DNA from: Corbicula japonica
Lineage: Eukaryota; Mollusca; Bivalvia; Venerida; Cyrenidae
Assembly: GCA_038501625.1 (NCBI GenBank)
Contig: JAZAYU010000358.1
Coordinates: forward strand, 427,224 to 491,223
Direction of reading: 5' to 3'
Length of the DNA: 64,000 nt
In this document: positions 1-13,100 of the stretch, one piece after another
Position numbering within the stretch: the first letter of the stretch is position 1
How the letters are laid out: each line of letters opens with the position of its first letter
Position numbers and translations under genes: made by a program
Notes under the pieces: model-generated
The model's input: the letters and a program-made list of their open reading frames with translations, nothing else
Told to the model about the DNA's origin: nothing
The model's database searches: none

Positions 1-467
1 AAGAATTTTGTTAGAAAAGTAATAAAATGTGGTACCTGCTATGTTGTCTAATCCGGGTGTCAGAATCAAGCAGTTTCCACTCAAATAAACTAAAAATAAT
101 TAATTACAATATCCAGTTAAATGTTCCCTCTAGGGCCAACCAGTGTTATTTTTTCAAAATATCTTTTTAAACATCGACTATAATGAATTTCAAAACACTG
201 CACAAATACCATCACAGAAGAGCCTCGCCCTGTATATTTTTCTCCAACTCGCCTAATAAATTCAAGCTTGGTAAGACAGTAACTTAATATTCTATATACA
301 TTCGTATGAAATATTCTCTGGGGCCCTTATGGGAAATTCGAATGTAAAATTTAATTGGATTGGTGCGGGAGAAGATGTAGATCGTTAGTTATAAATTCAC
401 TTATGAATGGAAATAATTCGTAAGAGCAGATGGCCTAATCAACTAAGCTATTACCGTTAGATGACTT

Positions 468-551
468 ATATCGAGGGGTCAGTGCAAGACTATTGTAACT
501 ACATTGAAATAAAGAAGGAGTTACAATAGTTTTGCACTGACCCCTCGATAT
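468..551. repeat. 84-bp hairpin with 33-bp arms
   Basis: Arms 468-500 and 519-551 are reverse complements, starting ATATCGAGGGGTCAGTGCAA, with about one mismatch around an 18-base centre. The shape fits a very small foldback MITE. No clear target-site duplication is visible. Confidence 0.8.
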
Positions 552-679
552 GTACAAAATGTATAATCTCCCACTTCTACGTCATCCCCAATGCGCCCGT
601 TAACAATTTTAAGATCACACGAACGTAAAATGTCGAGAAGCTGACCAATAATCATCTGTTTGTAACAATATAATAACAG

Positions 680-765
680 TATTTTTAAAAATTGTAAAAA
701 ATGATAATTTTATTTTCACACCTCATCACCCTCTGCACACTATGGTGTACAATTCCTACCGACAT
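680..765. repeat. Dispersed repeat, first copy
   Basis: The stretch around ATGATAATTTTATT, followed by CACCTCATCACCCTCTGCACAC, recurs with few changes at about 10598-10690. It is a short interspersed repeat of unknown family. Confidence 0.55.
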
Positions 766-982
766 TAAAATAATGCTATAAACACCGTTTTCACTGTGTT
801 ATTTACGAATTGTTTAAATCGCAGCCATGCAATTAGCTCGCTATATCCGGTAGATGATAAAATCGGTTTATAATAAATTATTAACATTTCTGTTCTATTT
901 AAGATTCACATATTAATCATATTCTCTAATACATGTAGCAAATAGAAATATTGTTTTCATTATCAGGTATCAACACCAAACA

Positions 983-3900
983 ATGGAGAAATATGTCATA
1001 CTTGTACTGCTTGGACTGTCCTACCAAGTTGCTGGTAAGTTACTGTTCATTATAAGCTACCTTAAAATTCCTTTTAGACGCCCTTACCCTAATAAACGCC
1101 TCATGTTATTTTTGGGAAAATCCATTTGTCTATATTTATTATCCGATATCCTTCAGAAACTAATAAGAAAACAGACATTTTGCATTTTGTTTTGTGACAA
1201 TTTTTACACAACTTTATCAATAACAAAACTGAATCTAAGATAAAAAATAATTTTATTTGCTTTATATCTTCAAAATTTCATATTAAACACTATTTTAATT
1301 GTTTTGGAAAAAACAACACGTTTATACATAATAACGTAATATGGTATTTAATTACCCTAAATTCTTGTTCTTTCAATAAGAAGATGCCATTTTCATTATT
1401 TTTAATAAGTAGTATTAAGAGAAAGATTGCTTATTTTTAGGTTTAAGGCATGCATAAATGCATAAATTTATTTTAAAGCTAAATATGTTTTAATTATAAA
1501 ATACAGCGATCAAAACAGAAACGGTGTCCAACAATATCACACATCGCACCTGGTTTGGAATTAAAATCACAGGTGTTGAAAAATAATGGCTGTCAAAAAC
1601 TTTATAGTCAAACTATAATTGTACAACAGAGAAAACTGTAGCCTGTTATATCCATCTGAATTGTACAAAATCCCGATAAGTATAAAATGGATGAAAAGGG
1701 AACTTTGAACGCACTCGTATAATTTACTGTCAAATGTTGAACTGCTCTCAGAAATGGGCGATACATTTACATATTCGATTAGTACAAACACTTTTTTATT
1801 TTATGCCTGGTTGACAGATTTATAACATTACGACGACATTGAATTTTATTGTATCCTTAAAAATATAAAAGTACGACATCTGACATTTTAGATTGCATAA
1901 CGCTAATAGTAATTTCAACCGTTATGATTGCATTACACCAAATAATGCAGTATTCCTCCGTTTCAATATATGATTTCTTTTCTCTTTCTAATTATGTGCC
2001 TTGTTTGCTGGGATAACATGTCAGGAAAAGAAACGAAAGCAATTTCATGCCTATATCTTGTCTAATATATGCGGATTAGTTCCGGAACAGCGGCTACATG
2101 TATATATTTGTGGCACCTTATTTGCGATAAGGGGTTTAAAATTTGACCTGTTCGGTTAAAAACATGTATCAGTAATTTTCTCACGTAATTTCTATGCATA
2201 TTGAATGACATTTAAAAATTATAATTAACAGGTTCATTGCCTTTTTTGTTTTAATAAAATCACAATATAATTTATCTATTAAAGACTTTTCTTGCAAAAT
2301 TCTATGTTTCTGAAGTTTTGACCTCGAAACCAGTGTTCAGTACCAGTATGTTCAGTGTTGGATTATCAGTTCTTTGATAATCTATGCATCCTTTCGATTA
2401 CTGTCACAGTGAAGATACAGGAAAAAAATTACGGCGAACATCTTATCTTAAAATGCATTGTGGGTTAGGACACTGACATTAACCCGCCAGACTCTTTATG
2501 TAGAAGACAACGTTGTTTTTTTCTAACTCGTACTGGCTAGGTCGCTTGGTCGCCGTTGAAAGGTCTACAAGTGGAGATCGATCTTTTTAGGAGATCTTAC
2601 TCGCGTGTCTAGAATATATTTAACATGAACAGGGAATTTCTGATATTGACATATTTTAAATCGGCAATTCAACAGAATTATCGCCTATGTAACCTTAAAG
2701 TACAAAACGGTCAAATCGATTTTGGGGATACTTCGCATGAAAGAGTGTCGACATTTTGACATAAAAAGTGACAAACCCAGTAAAACAATTTTGTTAACAT
2801 TCACGCAAAAGGCAATAAACTCATCATCGCATACCAGAAAGATAAAACAGTCTTAAGGTGGGGAATGTACGAAACGAATAAATGTTGCGCATAAAGGATA
2901 ATGTTGGTTTGATTTTGACGCAATGGTCGGACATTTATACTATTTGTGACATGTTTGTCATAGAAAACTATTCCGAATGTTACAAACAAAAATGATGTAC
3001 AATAGCTGAATGCAGGGGCGAATCCATACGGTGTTCGGTTTAGTGGGATAGCTAAGGGTAGCAATATTTAATTTTCATGAGTATTTGGGCCACAAAGTAA
3101 ACAGAATGCAACTAATCTAAGAATGCAAGAAACAAAGCCACTTTCATATAAAATTCCTCATCCTTCTCTGGCTAAATGTGTTAAGTTTTCTTAGTTATTC
3201 TTCTTATTTTATATACTCGGTAAAAAGAAATATATCATTAAAATCTTGAATAAATAATTCATAAACATGCTTGTCGACGGCAAGTATGTGATGTCATAAA
3301 ACATTTACCGTACCGTTTTGGTCTATTAGCACATCAAGTGCTGCCAGGGATAGACTGCTTCACTGTCAAATGATTACCGATACTAATTAGATATAGCTGA
3401 CCACGTTGAGCAGTCACTAGCAGGTTATTTTCTAATATCATGTTTTTGTTTCCGTGAATTTTCATCTATGTGCCCATAGAAGCAAGAATATGTTTCTGGA
3501 GAACTTAAAACTACTAATATTTACTACTATCGAAGTATCTTAAGCACAGCATGATTGTCCATGCAGTCACCAAGTCGCTTGATTAACATGTGAAGTAACA
3601 TCATGTTTAACCTGTTAAATGTTTCTTTCTTCATATTTGATTGAAATCAAACTCCCAGAAACTGTCAAATGTCATAAACTAAAATGGCCTTTAGGATGCA
3701 GTTAAGACATTTTTATTAATACGAATAATATAAAACAACACTGTGCCATTTATTGTTATCAAAAAAACGTGTATTTGATTTACAAGGCTTTGTGTTTGAC
3801 AGATTATGACCACATGTGATGCTAAAATTAACAATTTTATTGAACTCACATTTGATTTCGATGACAAATACATAACACATTTGTCATTTCCAACATTAAC

Positions 3901-6564
3901 ATGCACTTAATTAACACTTAATATTTGTTAATATCGAAATAGAATTAGCAACGCAATTAAATTAATAAAACTGACATTGAAAGAATCTTGCATTGAAGTA
4001 GTATTATTCTTTGAGCAATACAAATGTGACAAATAGGCATTTGTCATATCAACTTCACAGACGCGAATCAAATAAATTGCCATTTTCTTTTTGAACATTA
4101 AAATGTTTTCCCCTTATTATTTTAATTTTTAATACATTAAATCTTTGTCATAAATTATATGTCAGTTAATAACTGCGTTTTCCCTGTTTACATTGGAAAT
4201 TTTGAAACGGAAACATAAAACTGTGGCAGTTTTGGGTTGGAAAGAGTAGCCTCTACCAGGATTCGAACCTCGGATCTCCAGCTTACCGTGCCGTTGCTCT
4301 ACCTTGAGCTACTGAGGCCGCTGGTACGAACTAAAAACATAAATGCTAACATTACCAGAGAAATGGAAGCATTTTCTTATTCGCAGCCCTCGAGTAAATT
4401 AAGCTTTATGCTGATAAAAAGTTTTCTTGTTTCATATGATGGTGATTACTGAGACTGCTTTTGGCGTAAAAGTCATAACGTACCATTTTAAAATTGGTTC
4501 AAACAAAAATTGCCGTTTTCGAGTTTTGGTAAGTGACGTTTGGCGGCTGTATAAAGTCTCCCCGTAATTTACTTCAATGTAGTTATTATTTCCAAGTACC
4601 TTCCATGATGGTAATGTGCTAATTTTAAACCATGCAGTAAATCAATCATGGGTGACTATATAAAGGCCTACTTGAACAATCCTTAACCCTTTCCTGTATA
4701 AAGATACACCTTTATTGCCAGGGCGAACAGTTTAGATCCATATCAGCCGGCACATCCGTGCCGTCTGATCAGGATCTAAACTGTTCGCTTTTTTATTTAT
4801 TAGGTTATTTCTGACCAAAATGCGACCAAGGCAGATCCTGATCAGACGGCACGGATGTGCCGGCTTATCTGGATCTAAACTGGTCGCACATGCGTAAAAA
4901 TGCGTATATATGAAGGAAAGAGTTAAGGGGATACGGATGATATGAACTGTGTCTGTCTCTTGCAAGGTTTGCAAGGTGCTGCCGCCGTATTTGTACGACT
5001 TGGGGGTTATCTATACATATAACATGTTATTTTGGAGTTTTGTTTTACAGGTCAATGTCCTGGTAAGGCGGATATCATTCTGGCAGTTCCGGCCTCGGAA
5101 ATGGTTCCCGGACAAGAGTTCTTTCCCTTTGAACGATTTCTAATCAACCTGGTCGGTTACTTCCGAGTCGATCAAGACAATGTCAACATTGGACTAATTA
5201 TTTACGGAAAGCAACCGATTCCGATTAGCTGGCCGCTTCCGTTTAAATCAAGAAAACAAATAAATACAAGAATTACCTTGATGAGTCAAAGGATGAACTA
5301 CATAGAACTGCTCAACGGCGGAAATGACGTAGCTTCAGCTATAAATATGATGCGTCAAATGTTTGAAAATCCGACCGGACATCCAACACCTGGACCTAGA
5401 GCCGGTGTGAAGCAGATTGGGGTTCTTTTTACATACAGCAGAGTTCCAGAAGTAGAGCAGGAAAACGTCATCAGAGCCGCGGAAGATCTGAAGTCGGATG
5501 GTGTTATTCTGTACGCCGTTGGCAAAGGTAAATCCGGGCCCGAGTTTGGAGCGATAGGGTCAGACTATTGCAAGTCGTTCTCGATGGGCAGGTTTATTGA
5601 TGGTCTCCCAAGTGTGCTAGCCTTCCTTGGCAGTAGCATATGCTCTGAGCTGGATCCACGTGTCAATGTATCAGCAATCAACTGCTTCCCACGTGAGTAC
5701 TAATTTATTTTCGATGTGTGTAACATACAGTACCATAAATAACTAGGCAGTCACGTGAGAGACGAATAATAATCTGCAGATAGTTTTACAAATTTTAATG
5801 TGATTAATATGGGCACTCTATGAATATTGAAGTATTATTCCCCGAAGCTTAACATTCTTGTTTCAAAAAGCAAACTGCAACGTAAGAGTCACGTGATTGT
5901 ATGTTTATATAGCAGAGACGGTCTAATTAATAGAAAGAGGCGAGTTTTTCTAAAAGGTTCTGCAAGGCTGTTCTCTTAAAGAAACATTATGGGTTAAAAT
6001 TGTAAAACTTTTTCCTGATTGACCTATACAAAAATTTTACTTTCCGTGTAAGGGTCATCGGTTACGTTACTTGACATAACATTTCTGTCTGTCATGTTCT
6101 AATTAGAAACACGTGCACACTGTGCTTACTGAACTAACCATCAAAAACTTTAAGTATGATTGAAACTTAATGTACGATATGTTCATTTTGTAGAACTGTA
6201 CCAAAGAAGGGAACCAGCGGAGATCCAGTGTTCAAAAACTGCCGTCTTGTTCCCGGATCCGGAGAACTGCGCCTACTACTATCACTGTCTATTCCGTAGA
6301 CCAGTCCAGGAACCATGTCCACTCGGAATGCTCTTTGACCCTATCGCACAGTCCTGTAACTACAAGGAATATGTGTCGTGTTATTCGGATATCGAATGTC
6401 CGAGTAAAACAGGATTGTTCCCACATCCAGCGGATTGCAGCAAATATGTGAACTGTTTTGACTTCCGGCCCTACGTCCAGTCTTGTCCTGACGGACTGTG
6501 GTTTGACCAAAGTACTGGCTTGTGCGAGTCGGCAAAAACTGTAGCCTGCAGACTTCCGAATTAA
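983..6564 (+). CDS. Secreted vWA + two chitin-binding (CBM14) domain protein, shell-matrix type
   Basis: Three exons, 983-1034, 5051-5692 and 6194-6564, join in frame (GCTG|GTAAGT, TTTACAG|GT, CCCAC|GTGAGT, TTTTGTAG|AA) to give 354 aa. Residues 1-17 form a hydrophobic signal peptide ending near QVAG. Residues 24-205 form a von Willebrand A fold. Its MIDAS is degenerate: the first motif reads LAVPASEM instead of DxSxS, so metal-dependent ligand binding is probably lost. Residues 244-294 and 300-350 are two peritrophin-A (CBM14) modules with six cysteines each, and the stop follows four residues later. vWA plus chitin-binding proteins are known from bivalve shell matrices (BMSP-type). The protein likely binds chitin outside the cell in shell or another chitinous layer. 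The ATG is preceded by an acceptor-like site, and polyadenylation signals follow near 7065. Tissue role is inference. Confidence 0.88.
4247..4319 (-). repeat. tRNA-derived sequence (SINE head or tRNA pseudogene)
   Basis: On the minus strand there is an A-box-like TAGCTCAAGGTAGAGC and a perfect B box GGTTCGAATCC, with a 6-bp acceptor-like pairing (GGCCTC/GAGGCT). The D loop is short, the T stem has a mismatch and position 33 is not T, so a working tRNA is unlikely. It sits in intron 1 of the vWA gene. Confidence 0.6.
4683..4926. mobile_element. piggyBac-type MITE, copy 1
   Basis: A nearly palindromic element of about 240 bp begins TTAACCCTTTCC and ends GGAAAGAGTTAA. TTAA at both edges plus CCC/GGG termini match piggyBac-type target sites. 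The inner arms repeat motifs such as GATCCTGATCAGACGGCAC and its complement. This is the reference copy for the family scattered through the window. Confidence 0.75.
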
Positions 6565-7064
6565 GGGCAATTTTCAAATTGAACGCTCTTTGCTAATTTG
6601 AACTTGTTCTAAAGCGCAATACTCAACTATTTTGTGTGTTTGTGAGAGAGGATCTAGGAATGACCGATGTTCATGTAGAGGCACATGAAAGTTCAGCTCA
6701 TATTTATACAATCATTTCTCTTTGGGTACAATTAACTCCTAATTTGTTTGACCTTTTATTAACATTTGACTTCCTTTCAATTTTCGTCATAATTTCGCGA
6801 GAAGACTTTGTATATAAACACGTTGGATGTTGTTCTTAACGATTGCGTGTATTGGATGAAAAACATATTTTGAAGGACCTTTCGTCTCATTTGTAGGCGA
6901 AATGTAATTCTTTTTCCGTTTTTATGTATGCGTAAGAAATAGTTGTTTCTTGAGCAAAACGATTTGTATGTTTGAGGTATGGGGTTATGATCTTTGTAAA
7001 GGTAATCCACATTGAATACTAACTGTTATAATGTACTATTGATTCCATATTTTTGGAATTGTCA

Positions 7065-7070
7065 AATAAA
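7065..7070 (+). promoter_or_regulatory. Polyadenylation signal of the vWA gene
   Basis: AATAAA lies about 500 bp after the stop codon at 6564, followed by AATATTTTAT. It is the first good hexamer downstream and gives a 3' UTR of ordinary length. Confidence 0.5.
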
Positions 7071-7235
7071 TAATATTTTATCATGTACGATCTTCTTGTA
7101 AAATTTGTTCAAATAATGACCGTAGAGTCAACCCCCACCCCCAGCCACAAGGCTTACAAGCTGATTTTTTAAAAATCTTCTCAAAAGAGCCAAATGGATA
7201 AATTTAAATCGAATGTGCCCATAAGCATCCTGGTC

Positions 7236-7375
7236 CCAAGGTTATAAAGCTGAGATTGGAAACCAGTCTCAAATCTCAAGCATCTGATTGGCTGAAATGG
7301 CGACCAGTCGTCATTTCAGCCAATCAGATGCTTGAGATTTGAGACTGGTTTCCATGCTCAGCTTTATAACCTTGG
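7236..7375. repeat. 140-bp palindromic MITE
   Basis: Almost perfect hairpin: arms starting CCAAGGTTATAAAGCTGAG read back to the complementary CTCAGCTTTATAACCTTGG at 7375. The centre is GGCGACCAGTCGTC. Related copies occur at 24371-24512 (nested in another MITE) and, decayed, near 12960-13060. Confidence 0.85.
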
Positions 7376-7526
7376 GCACTGGCATTGACTTCTTCAAAAG
7401 TTGTTCAAAAATGACCCTGGGTGAACTGTTGCTCAACCATGGGTTTACCAGCAAAATCTTGTATGATCTCGTCAGAAACAAATGAATAGTTTTAACCAAA
7501 TTTGGCCTGGAGAATCCTGACCATCT

Positions 7527-8175
7527 GTAAATTCAAAAAGAAAGGTTACCAACATGATATTCTACAACACTCTGCATGCCTGGTGAGAAATCCATCTATA
7601 TTTGCCTATCATTATGCTTATCTCTTTGTTTGCACGACGGTGGCAGGGGATTTAGAGTAATGAAGGTTTATATGGAACTAAGGTAAAGAAACCTATAAGC
7701 TCGATATGTTTCTTATATCCATGTCATTGTGTTACTGCTTATTTGACTCAAGGGACTCTGGTCTCGGTAACATCATTGAGTACTCACATTTTGCCTGACA
7801 GTGATATTAGCTTCTTATATTCAATAATCTATGTCTGTATGTTTTTGAATGCAACCTTGTCGAGTAGATAGGTTGGTTGGAGTTATTTCAAGACAAATTT
7901 TACTTGTTTGTTTATATGAGAACCTGTTCGGGCAAGTGTTATGTTGATGCATCCTAGAACCTGGTTTAAACCCAATGGGACAAATTATTTTGCCACTTAC
8001 CGTTCCAAGACGGTAACCCATCGGGTTCTGATTTTTTGATTATTGTTTGTGGCTTCTTTTTGTATAATTGATCGTTGTATAAACCATGCAGTCTGAGTCC
8101 TCTACTTTTTGGAAGTGCGTGGAGGCTGTGTCTTTTGGATGTGTCCCATTCCTCATATGCCTATTTGACTTTTTT
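7527..8175 (+). mobile_element. Retroelement 3' end, copy A
   Basis: This matches the 3' part of the RT-containing element at 59769-61021. Shared landmarks in the same order are AAAGAAAGGTTACCAACATG, CTCTGCATGCCTGGTGA, GCACGACGGTGGCAGGGG, GGTCTCGGTAA and the hairpin-prone ACCGTTCCAAGACGGT followed by CCCATCGGG. Only the 3' end is present. It faces an inverted copy at 8313-8915. Confidence 0.75.
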
Positions 8176-8312
8176 CCCGAGAACCTGGTTAAAATCCACA
8201 GTTGCAGATTGTTTTGTCACTGACCTTTCAGATGCTGTAACCCATTTCTCCTTACAAAACAAATATGTGGCGTTCTATTCCCGATAGAAACTTCCCAGAC
8301 CCAATCATAAAG

Positions 8313-8915
8313 GGTGAAATATGCATATCAGAAATTTCCACATTCAGAAAAAAACAGCTTCCTCACACAGTCTAAAAGAAAAGAGAGGTGGAGAGCATGG
8401 TTAATAGAAAGATCAGTTAAAGAAAAACACCATAAAAAATTAACAAAAAAGAGAACCACAAGGGTTACCGCCTTGAAACGGTCAGTGGGAAATCAAATTC
8501 CGGGTTTAAACCAGGTTCTAGGGTGTACCAACCTCACATTTGCCCCATCAGGTTCTCATATCACAAAACAAATACAAGTTGTCGTGGTAAATAACTCCAA
8601 CCCACCCATCGGCTCAACAATTTTGCATGCAAAAGCACACAAACACAAGAAGCTAATAGCATTGCAGAGTCAAAGTGCGGGTACTCAATGAACTTACCGA
8701 GACCAGAGCTCCTGGAGTAAAATCAGCAAGAACACGATGACAGGGATAAAAGAAACAAACCGAGCTTCTAGGTTCTTTCAAGAAAAGATTTCCCTATAAA
8801 CCTCAGAAACTCTTAAACCCCTGCCACCGTCGTGTAGATGGGTTCATCACCAGGCCTGCAGAGCGCTGTAAAATAACATGTTGGTAACTTTTCTTTTTAA
8901 ATTTACAGATGGATT
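8313..8915 (-). mobile_element. Retroelement 3' end, copy B (inverted)
   Basis: This is the reverse complement of the same 3' end as copy A, from GTGAAATATGCATATCAG (element end) to TTGGTAACTTTTCTTTTTAA. It diverges from copy A more than from the 60-kb copy, so it is probably an independent insertion rather than a local inverted duplication. The short spacer 8176-8312 repeats fragments of the same 3' end. Confidence 0.75.
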
Positions 8916-10169
8916 TAACGAATAACCGGAAGAAAATACTTTTGCCTTTTATTTTCTTAAGTTTATAAATAATATCTCCATTAAAATGGCTGTGAAATTC
9001 CTTGTTGCAATAGTGATTTTAAACTGCACCTGTATTTATGATTAAGATCTTTGTATCGGCGATAAAACTTGCTAAAGGTTTTCCTTAAGTGATAGAATCA
9101 CAAAACTTGAATAACCAAAATGGATGCATGGTTTTAGACATTTGGAGCATAATTTATATTTATTCAGTGTCCGCATAATCATTCCCGTTACTTCCTGAAT
9201 TATTGTTTCAATATTTTTACTTTTTTCAGCACGCACTGAAAAACATGTGTGGATGTCAATATATAATTATAATTGGCTTATTGATATTAAAACAAATGAA
9301 GATATAGGTAAGGCGGGCGTAAAGGAATCAGCATGATCATATGCAACTCGCTATATTGGTATTAGAAATGAAATTTAAATGAAAGATGACAGATATTATA
9401 CACTTTTATATATTCTGTTCAACCATGGATCTGATTTTTGCTGTGAGTCTTTAACCAAAACAAAAATACACGTATTCTGTCACCCAAAGAATAATTAGTC
9501 ATTGTGTTAATGAAAAGTGAAATATGCATATGAGGAATCGCGAGACTCGCAAAACACAGCGAGAAAAGAAGAGGGGAAAAGAGAGCCTATGTTTATATGT
9601 ATGAAGACAGATTTTGTTTGCAGCAGTGGTCTTAGATGATTGGGTGACTTTTATATAAAAAAAAACAACCATTGATAAAAATAATTTGGGACACCTGCAG
9701 TTTACCGGTAAGTAAAATTTGTTGTTGTCGCCCCATAACCCCACTTTCATTATTAATCATATATTCATTGAACAGTTAATTAAGAATATAGTGGATAATG
9801 GGGGCTGCCGCCCCCATGCCACCGCCTGCATTAAATAATTAATATATAAGAATTACGCGCGCTCTATGTAAACATCTGTACCGGTAAACTGCATTCTAGC
9901 CAATAATTTTTGCTAGATATAAGACTATAATCATAATTCACCGAAATGTGACATGTGTCCTATTTGACAATAATCAAGTCTTGATGTTGAAGTTGGTTAA
10001 AAAGCAGAATAGAGATTTCTCTGTTATTTCAAATATGTAACTGTGGCAAAGTCTAAGGTGGAAGGTTCTTTCTGGTAATTTTTATCTTTGTGTTAAATAA
10101 AGCTCTTTAATATTGGAAATCACAGAAAAGGTAAACAAGGAAAAAAAGTGTCACAATTTATGATAAACC
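8916..10169. other. Intergenic DNA before SNAP29
   Basis: No coding exon is visible. A 9510-9580 fragment (GTGAAATATGCATATGAGGAATCGC) is one more relic of the retroelement 3' terminus. The bases just upstream of 10170 are AT-rich with no clear TATA box. Confidence 0.4.
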
Positions 10170-13100
10170 ATGTCAAATCCTTTTGCCACAAGTTCTAACC
10201 CATTCGAAGATGATGATGATAGCAGATATCGAAACCGGAACCGCGTGAGACAGGACGAGCTCTCACACGAAGAGCAACTTCAACGGATGATGCAGGAAAT
10301 CGAAGACTCGGAAAATCGTCAGTTGGAAAGTACGAGAAACGCGTTGAGGAGTATCGATGACTCAGAAAGAATTGGTGTTGCTACTGCTGAGGTAAGAGAT
10401 ATGTTCCAGTAAAAAAGATTAAGAATGTAAAAAAAACTACAGGGCCATGCTCTTGGTAGCACAGTTGGTATACCGTCGGCATGGTAAACGTCACAGGGGG
10501 CCAGGAAGTTGTTTGGATGGTGTGGGGTGCCTTAGAACTAATATCTATGACGGATATGATATAAGATTAACAAGGGATGGAACTTTACACTTTTCTTTTT
10601 TTTTTTAAATTGTTAAACAATGATAATTTTATTGTTCCACCTAATCACCTTCTGCACACTCTGGTGTGGAATTCTGAATGACCAACATGTTGTCGCAACA
10701 ATGATTCACATCTGTAAAACTATCGGGCATGTGGACATCACAAAAAAAACTCAGATTTATGAAACATAAATACCTTAAAGTTTGCTTATGTCACTGTGGC
10801 CATGAGTGAGAAAATGAGAGCAAATGCATCCAGTTCCTGCTTTCTTTAAAAAAACTGTTAACGCTTTGCTCCGTACATGCGTACATGTACGTCCATGTAG
10901 ATAAGTCTTTTATTGTGTGGATGACCATGCCATCTGATCAGGATCAAATTTGTTCAGTTTTAGATTTGTTTCTATAATAGATTATTTCTGACTAAGAGGC
11001 ATACATTCAGATCTGATAGCACAGATATTTAGATATGGCACAAAAAGTGCACCTCCGCACAAAATAGCGTATCAAAGACATGTAGTGGTTACAAATACGA
11101 TATTTTGTGCAGAGGTGCACTTTCTTGGCCATATATGCAGATATTCTGACTGATCTGGATCAAGTCAAGTAAATTTTATTTACATAGAGTCGAATAATCA
11201 ACAATTAACATAAGCTCTAAAGAGCTTTTAACACCGACTAATTAGACAAGCAAAGCACTTAGATGAGGATCATGCAGCACATATAAAATAAATTATTAAA
11301 AATTAAGTACATAAACTACATGTATTGATTATTAAAGTTATTACAATCTGTACTGCTGTACTGTAGTTAATATAAATGCAGATTACAGGATCTAAAAAAT
11401 GTCTGTGGATATTTATGCATATACCAGACTTCCCGAAAGTTGAAAAAAAGTTTCACACATTTGGTCAGTCAAGATGTGAAAATCTGTCTGACCGAAACAA
11501 GTTCTGTCAGACCAAAACATGTTAAAAAGGTATTAGCAAGGATAATTAGTTCAATTTTGTCTGACATTCAGTCTGATAACATGAGACATCATGTCTGACC
11601 GGCCCAAATTTTACCAGACAGGTCCATCGGTCTGGCAACTTTAGGCAAGTCTGATATACATAACAGTATGATATGCTAGCTAAAACTTATTATAAAATTT
11701 ATTGTATTGGCTAAAATAGATTGCATGTATATCCTCCATGTGATGAAAGGCTTATTTAAGGCATAAAGGGTTAACTTCCTACTTATTTTTCCATTCTGAC
11801 AGGATTTGCTTCACCAAAGAGAACAACTTAACAATATTCAAGCTAAAACCGGAAAAATCAACCAGGATCTGAAAACCTCCCAGAAACATATCACAAGCAT
11901 AAAGAGCATATTTGGTGGTATTAAAAACTGGTGGAATGGTGATAAAGATGCTGACCCTGTGAACCGACCTCCACAAGCAGGTGCGAGTAAGTTAGAGTCA
12001 GAATTGGAGAAAAATGCCTCGTCACGGCCACACCCCGGAGAGAGGTATAAAGTTGATGACGGGCGTGGTTTCTATGAAGAAGATGATTTGGATGATAAGT
12101 TTATGAAGGGTTCAAGAAATCCCGCTGGGCAACAACAGTATTTCAAACCAGTGACCAACAGCCACAGGGAGCAGAGAGTGAATGAAAACCTAAGTAAGTC
12201 TTTTATAATATTTAAAATCTTCAAAAGAGAAGTCAGTTACAATAATATTTATTTTAAATTTTCAAACACTTGTCTTTTATCAAGATAAAAATACTGGTAG
12301 ATTTAATATAACTAAGTTGCATCCATGTTATATCCTTCATATGATTTATCAACAAGCATATCCGTGCCTGCTTGAGGGGAGATAAACAAGCTCTTACATG
12401 TAGTGCTGTACATGCATAAGCACAAAGATAAAACAATATGAATATTATTATCATAGATGCAACTTAAGTAATATTCTGTATTTTTCTTGATAAAAGACAA
12501 GTGACTGAAAATTTGGAATGAAGTGTATAAATTGACAATAATTTACTCCATATATTCATTTTAGTTTATGTGTGGCTGTCTGGTTAGGATCTACACTGGT
12601 GGCTTCTTTGTCAGAAATAACCTTATCAATCAAAAAGCAAACAGGGTAGATTCAGATCAGCCTGCACATCCATGCTGTCTGATTAGGATCTACACTGGTC
12701 ACTTCTTAGAAATAATCTTTTTCCTCAAAAAGCGAACAGTGTAGATCCTGACCAAATGGCTCAGATTAATGGGCTGATTCATGCCATCTGATCATTATCT
12801 TCTCTTTCTGATTTGTTAGATTATTTTAAGTTCACTTTAAGTTTATTAGGCTGATCTGGATCTACACTATTTTCCCATGCAATATAGCTGTATCTATGGA
12901 TTTGTGAGAACAAGAATAAGTTTTCAAGTTTTTAGCCTTTTATTAAAAAAAACTGCAGGGCTCAAGATCATACAACTAAGATTGTAGACCAGTTTCAGAT
13001 CTGAAATGGCTACCAGTCGCCATTCAGAACATCATGATGCTTTAGACCAACCGATGCCCAGGACTAGTTTACAATAAAATCAGACTAGTTAAAATTTTCT

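Larger units (their letters stand above)
1..966. other. Upstream/intergenic DNA before the vWA gene
   Basis: This AT-rich stretch shows no convincing coding exon. It holds a perfect small hairpin (468-551) and a dispersed repeat (680-765) that recurs near 10.6 kb. The sequence just before position 967 (pyrimidine-rich, ending TTATCAG) resembles a splice acceptor. The short 5' UTR before the ATG at 983 may therefore be joined to an upstream untranslated exon that I cannot locate. Confidence 0.5.

Noticed and set aside
1035..1243. Extension of the first vWA exon to the stop at 1243
   Set aside because: A consensus donor GTAAGT at 1035 and perfect phase with the exon at 5051 show this part is intron.
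4247..4319. Functional tRNA gene
   Set aside because: Short D loop, mismatched T stem and no T at position 33.
4237..4452. Frame starting MERVASTRIRTSDLQL
   Set aside because: It is a translation of the tRNA-derived repeat on the opposite strand, not a gene.
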